DNA of 10,679 nucleotides from Actinomycetota bacterium (GTDB taxonomy: Bacteria; Actinomycetota; Acidimicrobiia; Acidimicrobiales; Ilumatobacteraceae). Both the position numbers and the translations under genes were made by a program. Location of the stretch: assembly GCA_009704425.1 (NCBI GenBank), contig WLEG01000044.1, forward strand, positions 1-10,679, in the 5' to 3' direction. The notes below the pieces were generated by a model that worked only from the letters and a program-made list of their open reading frames with translations, made no database searches and was not told where the DNA came from. This document shows positions 1-5,481 of this stretch, in pieces; the stretch's first letter is position 1; every line of letters starts with the position of its first letter.

Positions 1-812
1 TCATGCCGGGAGTGTGGGACGCGCTGTCGGCGCGCATGGTGGCCGCCGCGGGTTTCTCCACGGCGTTCGTGAGCGGTTTCGCGGTGTCGGGGACGTTGCT
101 CGGACTTCCCGACGTGGGGCACGTCGGACAGAGCGAGATGGCCGACGTCACCCGGCGGGCGTCGGTGGTCGCGCCGGACCTGAACCTCGTCGTCGACGCC
201 GACACCGGATACGGCAACGCGATGAACGTCGCGCGCACCGTCGAGATCTGGGAGCGTTCGGGGGCGGCGGGCATCTTCATCGAGGACCAGGTGTGGCCCA
301 AGCGATGCGGCCACATGTCGGGCAAGTCGGTGGTGCCGGTGGAGGAATGGTTGACGAAGTTGCGCTCGGCCTGCGAACGGCGCACGCACCTTCACGTCAC
401 GGCGCGCACCGATGCCCGTGGTGCTCTGGGGCTGGACGATGCGATCGAGCGGGGGCGCATGGCGCGGGACCTCGGAGTCGACGCGGTGTTCGTGGAAGCG
501 CCCGAGAGCGTCGCGGAGCTGGAGGCCATCGCCGAGGCTCTGACCGACGTGGTGCTGGTGGCCAACATGGTGGAGAAGGGCCGTACGCCGTTGCTCACCC
601 CGTCCGAGTTGGCCGAGCGCGGATTCGCGATGATCGTCTCGCCCCTGTCGTTGCTGTTGTCGGCGGCCCGGGCCATGGGCGATGCGGCGTCCACGTTGGC
701 GGCCTCCGGCACCATGCGCGACCACCTCGGGGGTCTGATGTCCTTCGACGACTTCAACGCCGTGGTGGGCCTGCCCGAACATCGTCGTGAGGAGTCGCGG
801 TTCGCGGAGTGA
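1..812 (+). CDS. Isocitrate lyase/PEP mutase family lyase, 5' end cut by window
   Basis: This is a PEP mutase/isocitrate lyase superfamily TIM-barrel enzyme. The reading frame is open from base 3 and has 269 visible codons. The first visible residues (PGVWDALSARMVAAAGF) match a stretch that family members usually reach after some 15-20 residues, so the Met at base 3 is probably internal and the true start lies upstream. Visible motifs, counted from base 3, are DADTGYG (65-71, Mg-binding), IEDQ (93-96) and KRCGH (100-104), then ARTDA. The Cys in KRCGH is the catalytic acid/base of the C-C lyases in this family (methylisocitrate, isocitrate and 2,3-dimethylmalate lyases) and is lacking in true PEP mutases. 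A 2-methylisocitrate or dimethylmalate-type lyase is therefore likelier than a phosphonate enzyme. The exact substrate cannot be read from sequence. The next gene, metX, has its own promoter and riboswitch, so the two are probably not an operon. Confidence 0.85.
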   Translation, partial: MPGVWDALSARMVAAAGFSTAFVSGFAVSGTLLGLPDVGHVGQSEMADVTRRASVVAPDLNLVVDADTGYGNAMNVARTVEIWERSGAAGIFIEDQVWPKRCGHMSGKSVVPVEEWLTKLRSACERRTHLHVTARTDARGALGLDDAIERGRMARDLGVDAVFVEAPESVAELEAIAEALTDVVLVANMVEKGRTPLLTPSELAERGFAMIVSPLSLLLSAARAMGDAASTLAASGTMRDHLGGLMSFDDFNAVVGLPEHRREESRFAE

Positions 813-816
813 TCCG

Positions 817-845
817 GTGTCGGCGGGCGTCGACTTCGGTAGGCT
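817..845 (+). promoter_or_regulatory. Probable promoter of the metX riboswitch transcript
   Basis: A -10-like TAGGCT at 840-845 is preceded, 17 bases upstream, by GTGTCG at 817-822, a weak -35. Transcription would start near 852, exactly where the SAM riboswitch begins. The placement is what makes the call credible; the -35 match alone is poor. Confidence 0.5.
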
Positions 846-850
846 GAGGT

Positions 851-992
851 CGTTCATCCAGAGTGGTCCGGGCAACCGGACCCGGCAACCTGGGCGGAAG
901 CCCCAAGGTGCCTCCCGAGTCGGGTTCTCGCACGAGAACCGCACTCGGGGATGTGGTCGGTGAGAGCCGGCAACGAAGCTTCCCGGATGAGC
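851..992 (+). ncRNA. SAM-I/IV-type riboswitch upstream of metX
   Basis: This cis-regulatory RNA of the SAM-I/SAM-IV clan senses S-adenosylmethionine and should turn metX down when SAM is plentiful. The core is recognisable: AGAGTGG (860-866), CGGCAACC (883-890) and AAGGTGC (905-911). Helices read by eye are P2 865-871/876-882 with a GCAA loop, P3 892-895/900-903 with a GGAA loop, and a long P4 915-920/943-948 continuing as 923-929/934-940. P1 can form as CATCC 855-859 with GGATG 949-953, or as 852-859 with 985-992. An extra hairpin, 956-961/966-971 with a GAGA loop, follows P4. A P4 inside the core is SAM-I-like, whereas a P2 without a kink-turn and an extra downstream hairpin are SAM-IV-like, hence the hybrid call. 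No terminator with a U-run follows, so control of translation is likelier. The exact class needs a covariance model. Confidence 0.82.
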
Positions 993-1026
993 ACCAGCAT
1001 CAGTTCGACGACGCGTCGACGACGAC

Positions 1027-1034
1027 GAGAGGAG
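1027..1034 (+). promoter_or_regulatory. Shine-Dalgarno of metX
   Basis: GAGAGGAG lies seven bases before the ATG at 1042. It fixes the metX start and is the presumed target of riboswitch control. This is one of only two clear Shine-Dalgarno sites I see in the window. Confidence 0.75.
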
Positions 1035-1041
1035 CTCAGCC

Positions 1042-2208
1042 ATGGCGAAGAATCCGCTGCCCGCATCCGGGGCCTGGCGCATGGGCGACCCCGTCGGCAA
1101 CCGCCGCTTCTTCACGTTGCCCGCCGAGCGAAAACTGGCCATCGACGTGGGTGCGGTGATGGAGGGGGTCACCACCGCCTACGAGACGTGGGGCACGCTG
1201 AACACCGACGCGTCCAACGCGATCCTGCTGTGCCACGCCTGGACCGGCGACAGTCACGTGGCCGGTCGCGCGGGCGAGGGTCACCCCACGCCGGGTTGGT
1301 GGGAAGGCGCCATCGGGCCGGGCTTGGCCGTGGACACGAACCAGTTCTTCGTGGTCTGCGTCAACGTGCTCGGCGGTTGTCAGGGTTCCACGGGTCCGTC
1401 GTCGCCGCATCCGGTCGATGGTGCGCCGTACGGCTCGCGCTTCCCGGTCGTCACCATTCGCGACATGGTGCGTGTGCAGGCGCGCCTCGCCGATCATCTG
1501 GGCGTGCGACGCTGGCATGCGGTCATCGGTGGCTCGATGGGTGGCATGCAGGTGCTGGAGTGGGCCGTCACGTTCCCCGAACGCGTCGGAGCGATCATGC
1601 CCATCGCGACATGCGCGCAGGCCTCGGCGCAACAGATCGCGTGGGGTTCGATCGGTCGTCGCGGAATCACCAACGATCCGAAGTGGCGCGGGGGCGATTA
1701 CTACGACGCCGCACCCGGTGATGGTCCGCACGAGGGTCTGTCGACGGCGCGGATGGTGGCCCAGGTGACCTTCCGCAGCGACAACGTGTTCACCGATCGA
1801 TTCGGCCGGGACATGGTCGGGGGCACGGGTTCGTCGACACTGGCGTTGGAGCAGCAGTTCGAGGTGGAGCGCTATCTCGAGTACCACGGCGAGAAGTTGT
1901 GTCGTCGTTTCGACGCGAACAGTTACATCGCCATCGGGAAGGCGATGGATCTGCATGATGTCGGGCGATCGCGTGGTGGCCTGGCGGCGGCGATGAAGCG
2001 GGTGACGATGCCCACGTTGACGATGGGCATCTGGAGCGACTTCCTGTATCCCGTGTACCAGCAGCTGCAGATTCGCGACATGGTGGCGGCCAACGGTGCG
2101 CGCTCGGAGTACGTCGAGGTGGACTCACCCCACGGTCACGACGCGTTCCTGATCGAACTGGATCAGGTGGGTCCGGCGGTCAAGCGCTTCATCGAGACGC
2201 TCGATTAG
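1042..2208 (+). CDS. metX: Homoserine O-acetyltransferase
   Basis: MetX transfers an acetyl group from acetyl-CoA to L-homoserine in the cytoplasm, giving O-acetylhomoserine, the activated intermediate for methionine synthesis by direct sulfhydrylation. The 388-residue protein has the normal family length and an alpha/beta-hydrolase fold. HAWTGD (65-70), NVLGGCQGSTGP (108-119) and the nucleophile elbow GGSMGG (163-168, Ser165) are all present. Asp333 (in WSDFLYP) and His366 (in SPHGHDAFL) complete the triad. The start at 1042 is supported by the Shine-Dalgarno and by alignment of the N-terminus to the family. The gene sits behind a SAM riboswitch, which matches its role as first committed step. 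The usual partner metY (O-acetylhomoserine sulfhydrylase) is not in the window. Its stop overlaps the stop of the convergent gene at 2205. The acetyl rather than succinyl specificity follows from family membership and was not tested here. Confidence 0.96.
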   Translation: MAKNPLPASGAWRMGDPVGNRRFFTLPAERKLAIDVGAVMEGVTTAYETWGTLNTDASNAILLCHAWTGDSHVAGRAGEGHPTPGWWEGAIGPGLAVDTNQFFVVCVNVLGGCQGSTGPSSPHPVDGAPYGSRFPVVTIRDMVRVQARLADHLGVRRWHAVIGGSMGGMQVLEWAVTFPERVGAIMPIATCAQASAQQIAWGSIGRRGITNDPKWRGGDYYDAAPGDGPHEGLSTARMVAQVTFRSDNVFTDRFGRDMVGGTGSSTLALEQQFEVERYLEYHGEKLCRRFDANSYIAIGKAMDLHDVGRSRGGLAAAMKRVTMPTLTMGIWSDFLYPVYQQLQIRDMVAANGARSEYVEVDSPHGHDAFLIELDQVGPAVKRFIETLD

Positions 2209-2594
2209 CTCGCTTCGTCCTCGTCGGATTCCGACGCCGTCGCGACGAGTGCGGCGAGCGTGCGACTGCGTCGGGGGAGGCGCAACAACACGTCGTGATC
2301 GCCCCGAAGCAGGGCGACCGTCGTGCGACGCGACCCCTCGCCGGTCTGCGCCAGTCGGTAGGTGCCGTCGAGGTGGGCGTGTCGGCGACGGCGCGCGGTG
2401 ATGAGGATGGAGCCGTTGTCCACGCTCCCGCGCACCTCCACCCACGACGGCTCACCGTGGCGCTCGAACCGGGAGGCCCGGGCGACGAAGTGACGACCAT
2501 CCCGGCTGGACCAATGGGGCTCGACGCCGAAGGCGCCGATGGCGGCGACCACGAAGACGACCCCGAGAATGGTCAGGACGACGGCGTTGTTCAC
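2205..2594 (-). CDS. Small N-terminally membrane-anchored protein, unknown function
   Basis: This is a 129-residue protein starting with GTG. Residues 4-23 form a hydrophobic segment, probably a single transmembrane anchor or uncleaved signal. The remaining roughly 100 residues are polar, basic and probably beta-rich, with repeated short hydrophobic strands (for example WVEVRGSV, SILITARR), and the C-terminus is acidic (SESDEDEAS). I do not recognise a named family. Support for it being real: the start has a -10-like AAAACT six bases upstream (leaderless pattern), the stop overlaps the metX stop by four bases in the typical close-packed way, and no gene on the other strand competes. It is divergent from the DNA glycosylase gene across a 59-base promoter region. 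No function can be assigned. Confidence 0.7.
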   Translation of the reverse strand: MNNAVVLTILGVVFVVAAIGAFGVEPHWSSRDGRHFVARASRFERHGEPSWVEVRGSVDNGSILITARRRRHAHLDGTYRLAQTGEGSRRTTVALLRGDHDVLLRLPRRSRTLAALVATASESDEDEAS

Positions 2595-2600
2595 ACGTGG

Positions 2601-2606
2601 AGTTTT
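2601..2606 (-). promoter_or_regulatory. -10-like element, leaderless start of the 2594 gene
   Basis: On the minus strand AAAACT is followed by exactly six bases and then the GTG start at 2594. There is no Shine-Dalgarno and I see no good -35. Transcription would begin at or next to the start codon. Confidence 0.4.
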
Positions 2607-2617
2607 CCACGTCCGAC

Positions 2618-2647
2618 GTGACGCGGAGCCTCGCGGAGCGACACACT
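2618..2647 (+). promoter_or_regulatory. Promoter for DNA glycosylase gene, leaderless at ATT
   Basis: GTGACG at 2618-2623 (close to TTGACG) and CACACT at 2642-2647 are separated by 18 bases. CACACT ends six bases before the ATT codon at 2654. This is the same spacing seen at the other leaderless starts here. The GTG at 2618, which a gene finder could take as a start, falls within the proposed -35. Confidence 0.45.
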
Positions 2648-2653
2648 TGTCCC

Positions 2654-3430
2654 ATTCCCGAGATCCTCGAAGTGGAGATGTTCCGGCGGGCCAGCGCGGC
2701 CGTGATCGGCCGTCGGATCACGAAAGTGGTCGCCGATGATCCCATCGTCGTCCCGACGCCGGAGGTGGTTCGCTCGGTCGTCGGATATCGGGTGGTAGAC
2801 GTGGTGCGTCACGGAAAGGTGATGGGCATCGTGGTGCGTCGCCAGCGTCGGGAGGAGACGATCGACGTTCACTTCGGCATGTCGGGTCGGGTGATCGTGG
2901 ACGGGCGATCACCCATCGAGGAGTTGGCCTACGGCGCTTCCGACGATTCACGATGGCACCGTTTCGCGCTCGCGTTCGATCGGGGTTCCTTGGTGCTCAG
3001 CGACCCGCGTCGCTTCGCCCGCGTCACGTCGGCCGATGATCGCGCGCCGTTGGGACCCGACGCCTGGAGCATCGACCTGCGAACCTTTCGTGCGCGCTTG
3101 AGCGGTCGTCGAACCGCGGTGAAGGCCGCACTCTTGGACCAGTCGGTCGTGGCCGGTCTGGGAAACATGTTGGTGGACGAGATCCTGATGCTCGCGGCGG
3201 TGGATCCCCGACGGTCGGTGGGGTCGTTGGACGCGCGGACCGTGGCGTCGATCCACCGACACACCCGGGCGGTCCTGGACCGCCTCTGGAAGCGTGGGGG
3301 TAGTCACGCCGGCGACCTGGCGGCCGAGTTGCGGCGTCCGGGAGCCCCGTGCCCGCGTGACGGTGTCGCGATGGTTCGAGGCATCGTCGGGGGCCGAACC
3401 ACGTTCTGGTGCCCCGGGCACCAGGTCTGA
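2654..3430 (+). CDS. Fpg/Nei-family DNA glycosylase, probable ATT start
   Basis: This is a bifunctional base-excision repair glycosylase/AP lyase acting on oxidised bases. From the proposed ATT start it has 258 residues. The N-terminus reads PEILEVE, the family's PELPEVE; its proline (residue 2, N-terminal after Met removal) is the Schiff-base nucleophile and Glu3 is also catalytic. Lys55 (HGK), HFGMSGR (73-79), DPRRF (117-121) and the helix-two-turn-helix LLDQSVVAGLGNMLVDE (160-176, Asn171) follow. The C-terminal zinc finger keeps CX2-X-X16-CX2-X spacing but its ligands would be Cys233, Asp236, Cys253 and His256; Arg248 in GGRTT is kept. The only in-frame standard starts before the proline are GTG at 2597 and 2618, and both would bury it behind an extension. 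Fpg versus Nei substrate range cannot be settled, so I give no symbol. Divergent from the 2594 gene. Confidence 0.88.
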   Translation: MPEILEVEMFRRASAAVIGRRITKVVADDPIVVPTPEVVRSVVGYRVVDVVRHGKVMGIVVRRQRREETIDVHFGMSGRVIVDGRSPIEELAYGASDDSRWHRFALAFDRGSLVLSDPRRFARVTSADDRAPLGPDAWSIDLRTFRARLSGRRTAVKAALLDQSVVAGLGNMLVDEILMLAAVDPRRSVGSLDARTVASIHRHTRAVLDRLWKRGGSHAGDLAAELRRPGAPCPRDGVAMVRGIVGGRTTFWCPGHQV

Positions 3431-3455
3431 GAGGTCACGTGGCGTCTCATCGGGC

Positions 3456-3475
3456 GTCGGATCCGACAGACTGTC
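3456..3475. repeat. Two overlapping perfect palindromes at a promoter
   Basis: GTCGGATCCGAC (3456-3467) is a perfect 12-base palindrome. GACAGACTGTC (3465-3475) is a 5-1-5 inverted repeat sharing three bases with it. The second covers the -10-like CAGACT (3467-3472) just ahead of the next gene. Lack of a T-run argues against a terminator for the glycosylase gene; an operator is possible. Confidence 0.4.
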
Positions 3476-3482
3476 AGCCGTG

Positions 3483-4127
3483 ATGGGCCCCATTCATTCG
3501 TACCCCGCGGTCGAGACCACGACGGTCTCCGACAGTGGCAACACGATGGTGGTCCTGGTGGTCACCCTCTTGCTGGTGTTGGCCGGTGCGGCACTGACCG
3601 CCCTGGCCTATTGGTATTGGAAGAGCACCATCCCCGACCCCGAATCCCTCGGTCCTCTGCACTCCATGAGCTCCCGCTCGTTCTCGTCGCTCGACGAGGT
3701 CGAACAACGGCGCGCGTTGGACTCCTTGCGGCCCTCGCTGGCGGGTGTTCCCGCGGACCCGGACGTCGTGCCGGCGCGCACGGCGTCGGAGGTTGATGCC
3801 GTCGTGGCCGAGCCCGAGCCCCGCGTCGCTCCGGTGCCCGTCGAACCCGTTGCGCTCCCGGCGGCTCCTGATCCCGTGGTGCCATCGCCGACGGTCGTTC
3901 GGAGCGAGGTGGTCGCGCTCGAGTTCGAGGACGATGACGAATCGTGGCCCGGAGACGACTGGTCCGATCTGGACGCGTTGCAGCCGTCCGAGCCCGAGAT
4001 CATCAGCGAGGTCTTCCACGAGGAGCCGCGTTCCCGACGTTCGTCCACACGACGCGAGGCTCCGAGGGTTCCGCGCGACGTCGAATCCGCACCGGCACCC
4101 GCGCCCATCGACCCGCTCATCGGCTGA
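3483..4127 (+). CDS. Single-pass membrane protein with Pro/acidic cytoplasmic tail
   Basis: This 214-residue protein (one more if GTG 3480 is used) has a short polar N-terminus, one strong transmembrane helix at about 22-46 ending in YWYWK, a conserved-looking juxtamembrane block PDPESLGPLHSM (51-62) with DEVEQRRALDSLRP (71-84), and then about 130 residues that are probably disordered. That tail is rich in Pro, Ala and Val, then acidic (EFEDDDESWPGDDWSDLD), with basic SRRSSTRRE near the end. Positive-inside charge (K47, R65) puts the tail in the cytoplasm. The reading frame extends upstream to 3294 but that part overlaps the glycosylase gene, so a start at 3480/3483 is chosen. CAGACT ends seven bases before GTG 3480. 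I recognise no named domain; the juxtamembrane block resembles uncharacterised proteins of Acidimicrobiia, from memory only. A scaffold or regulatory role would be a guess. Confidence 0.75.
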   Translation: MGPIHSYPAVETTTVSDSGNTMVVLVVTLLLVLAGAALTALAYWYWKSTIPDPESLGPLHSMSSRSFSSLDEVEQRRALDSLRPSLAGVPADPDVVPARTASEVDAVVAEPEPRVAPVPVEPVALPAAPDPVVPSPTVVRSEVVALEFEDDDESWPGDDWSDLDALQPSEPEIISEVFHEEPRSRRSSTRREAPRVPRDVESAPAPAPIDPLIG

Positions 4128-4160
4128 GATCGGTTTCCGGTTCGGGCGGTGGTCGACGGC

Positions 4161-4166
4161 TACCGT
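4161..4166 (+). promoter_or_regulatory. -10 element, leaderless start of the 4173 gene
   Basis: TACCGT is followed by exactly six bases and then ATG 4173, without a Shine-Dalgarno. The same hexamer with the same spacing precedes trmB at 5964. I see no convincing -35. Confidence 0.5.
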
Positions 4167-4172
4167 TGGGAC

Positions 4173-4400
4173 ATGGCCCAGCTCGACCTCGACGCGATGA
4201 TCAACCGATTCAAGGCTCGCGCGGCGGCGGTGAAGCAACGTCCGTTGCCGCCGGTGGCGGGTGAGGAGCGGGCCCGATTCATCGAACAGGCGCAGCTCGA
4301 CTTCCAGGACTTCGCCCTCGTCGGAGACGCGACCGCGACCATCGAGGACGGCATTCTGGTGTTGCGGGTCGACTTGCGGCCCGACGCGGCCAAGAAGTGA
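4173..4400 (+). CDS. 75-residue conserved-looking hypothetical protein
   Basis: This is a small soluble protein with no transmembrane segment. An N-terminal helical basic part (LDAMINRFKARAAAVKQRP) leads to PLPPV (24-28), a helix around RARFIEQAQLDFQDFALVGD (33-52), and a short beta-like end EDGILVLRVDLRP (58-70). The frame is open from GTG 4149, but ATG 4173 is preferred because a TACCGT -10 with six-base spacing lies between the two. The stop overlaps the GTG of the following transporter gene in a GTGA quartet, so the two are probably translationally coupled. I know of no assigned function or named domain. The block ERxRFIEQAxLDFxDFA looks conserved-protein-like rather than random, and codon use matches the neighbours. 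Confidence 0.78.
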   Translation: MAQLDLDAMINRFKARAAAVKQRPLPPVAGEERARFIEQAQLDFQDFALVGDATATIEDGILVLRVDLRPDAAKK

Positions 4401-5305
4401 TCGAGTCGAACCGCCAGGGTTCGGATTGGGCGATACCGGCGGTCGTGCTGGCCACCGTGGCGTGGGGGCTCGGTCCCTTGATGGTGAGAGCCATGGACGT
4501 GTCCGGCTACACCACCGCCTTGTTCCGCATGTGGTTGGGTGCGCCGGCGATGGTGGTGGCGGCGCGTCTGTTCGGGCGTCCCGTGCGATGGGCCGACATT
4601 CGCACGTGCGCCCTTCCGGGTTGCTTCTTCGGGGGCTCGATGATGATGGGCTTCGTGGCGGTCCGGGAGACGTCCATCGCGAACGCCACCCTCATCGGCG
4701 CGCTCACGCCGGCCATCTTGTTGCTCGGTGCCAATCGGTTGGTCGGAGAACGCAGCGACATGAAGCGTCTGCCGTTCGCGTTGATCGCCTTCGCCGGACT
4801 GGCGGTGGTGATTCTCTCGGGGGCCGACACCGACGGCGCCTCGTTGACCGGCGATCTGCTGGCCGGGGTGAACGTCTGCTGTTTCACGATCTACTTCCTC
4901 ACCTTGAAGCGGAGGCGGAACGAGGGCATGGACGGGTGGGCGTTCCTGGCCGGCGTGTTCATCGTGGGCACGATCGTCATCACCCCGTTCTGCGTCGTCA
5001 TGGGGAAGGACACGACGGCGTTGTCGGTGTCCGATCTGGGCTTCCTGTTGGCCATGGTGGCGGGACCGGGGTTGGTCGGGCACGGGTTGATCTCGTGGGC
5101 CAGTCGGCACATCCCGGTGACCACCACCTCCTTGCTGACCCTCGGCAGTCCGGTGATCTCGGTCTTCGGTGGGTGGCTCGTCTACGACCAGCATCTGGGC
5201 GGACCACAGGTGGCGGGGGCGGCCTTGGTGCTGGGCGGATTGGCCGGAAGCGTGTGGGATCGGAACCCCGACCGGGTGCCGTTGGTGACCGAACGACCCG
5301 AGTAG
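4397..5305 (+). CDS. EamA-type (drug/metabolite transporter) inner membrane permease
   Basis: This 302-residue protein has about ten transmembrane helices (roughly 11-31, 37-58, 70-89, 94-112, 124-142, 150-170, 181-202, 213-231, 240-262, 270-287), the standard ten-helix, two-EamA-repeat layout. Typical features are WGLGPLMVRAM in helix 1, TLIGALTPAILLL in helix 4, and SLLTLGSPVISVFGGWLVYDQ in helix 9, where this family's second repeat carries its conserved Pro and Glu/Asp. Members export amino acids, nucleosides or other metabolites, but substrate cannot be predicted. The GTG start overlaps the previous stop (GTGA), has no Shine-Dalgarno, and is probably reached by ribosomes finishing the 75-residue gene. 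The gene stops shortly before the tRNA-Gly promoter. Confidence 0.9.
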   Translation: MIESNRQGSDWAIPAVVLATVAWGLGPLMVRAMDVSGYTTALFRMWLGAPAMVVAARLFGRPVRWADIRTCALPGCFFGGSMMMGFVAVRETSIANATLIGALTPAILLLGANRLVGERSDMKRLPFALIAFAGLAVVILSGADTDGASLTGDLLAGVNVCCFTIYFLTLKRRRNEGMDGWAFLAGVFIVGTIVITPFCVVMGKDTTALSVSDLGFLLAMVAGPGLVGHGLISWASRHIPVTTTSLLTLGSPVISVFGGWLVYDQHLGGPQVAGAALVLGGLAGSVWDRNPDRVPLVTERPE

Positions 5306-5309
5306 CGGG

Positions 5310-5337
5310 TTGTCGCTCGCAGGGTGACCGGTAAACT
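5310..5337 (+). promoter_or_regulatory. Promoter of tRNA-Gly
   Basis: TTGTCG (5310-5315) and TAAACT (5332-5337), spaced by 16 bases, form the best sigma-70-like pair in the window. The start would fall a few bases before the tRNA at 5348. Confidence 0.7.
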
Positions 5338-5347
5338 TGGGGCACCT

Positions 5348-5423
5348 GCGGATGTGGCTCAGTTGGTAGAGCATCACCTTGCCAAGGTGAGGGTCGCGAG
5401 TTCGAATCTCGTCATCCGCTCCA
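5348..5423 (+). tRNA. tRNA-Gly (anticodon GCC), CCA encoded
   Basis: This 76-base cloverleaf has acceptor GCGGATG (5348-5354) pairing perfectly with CATCCGC (5413-5419), discriminator T and genome-encoded CCA (5421-5423). The D arm is GCTC-AGTTGGTA-GAGC. The anticodon stem TCACC/GGTGA encloses loop TTGCCAA, so the anticodon is GCC, reading GGC and GGT glycine codons. The T arm ACGAG-type stem encloses TTCGAAT. It stands alone with its own promoter and terminator. Confidence 0.97.
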
Positions 5424-5426
5424 GAT

Positions 5427-5461
5427 CGAAGACCCGGCCTCGTGCCGGGTCTTCGGCTTTT
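5427..5461 (+). terminator. Rho-independent terminator after tRNA-Gly
   Basis: A perfect 12-base-pair stem, CGAAGACCCGGC (5427-5438) with GCCGGGTCTTCG (5444-5455), has a CTCGT loop and is followed by GCTTTT. It begins four bases after the tRNA CCA end. Confidence 0.9.
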
Positions 5462-5481
5462 CCGGCTCGGACACCGGGGGT

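Noticed and set aside
1..812. PEP mutase and thus a phosphonate biosynthesis locus
   Set aside because: The KRCGH motif with catalytic Cys marks the C-C lyase branch of the superfamily, and no phosphonate genes follow.
1009..1018. Palindrome CGACGCGTCG before the metX Shine-Dalgarno
   Set aside because: It sits in a run of CGACGA repeats where such palindromes arise easily in high-GC DNA; I see no good pairing with the Shine-Dalgarno.
1036..1956. Minus-strand open frame of 306 codons opposite metX
   Set aside because: It is fully antisense to metX, has His/Arg/Thr-rich low-complexity composition and no recognisable domain.
2597..2653. Upstream extension of the DNA glycosylase from GTG 2597 or 2618
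   Set aside because: It would hide the catalytic N-terminal proline, overlaps the likely promoter, and shows no similarity to the family N-terminus.
3294..3482. Upstream extension of the membrane-protein frame
   Set aside because: It lies mostly inside the 3' end of the glycosylase gene in another frame and is Arg/Ser-rich; the transmembrane protein is complete from 3480/3483.
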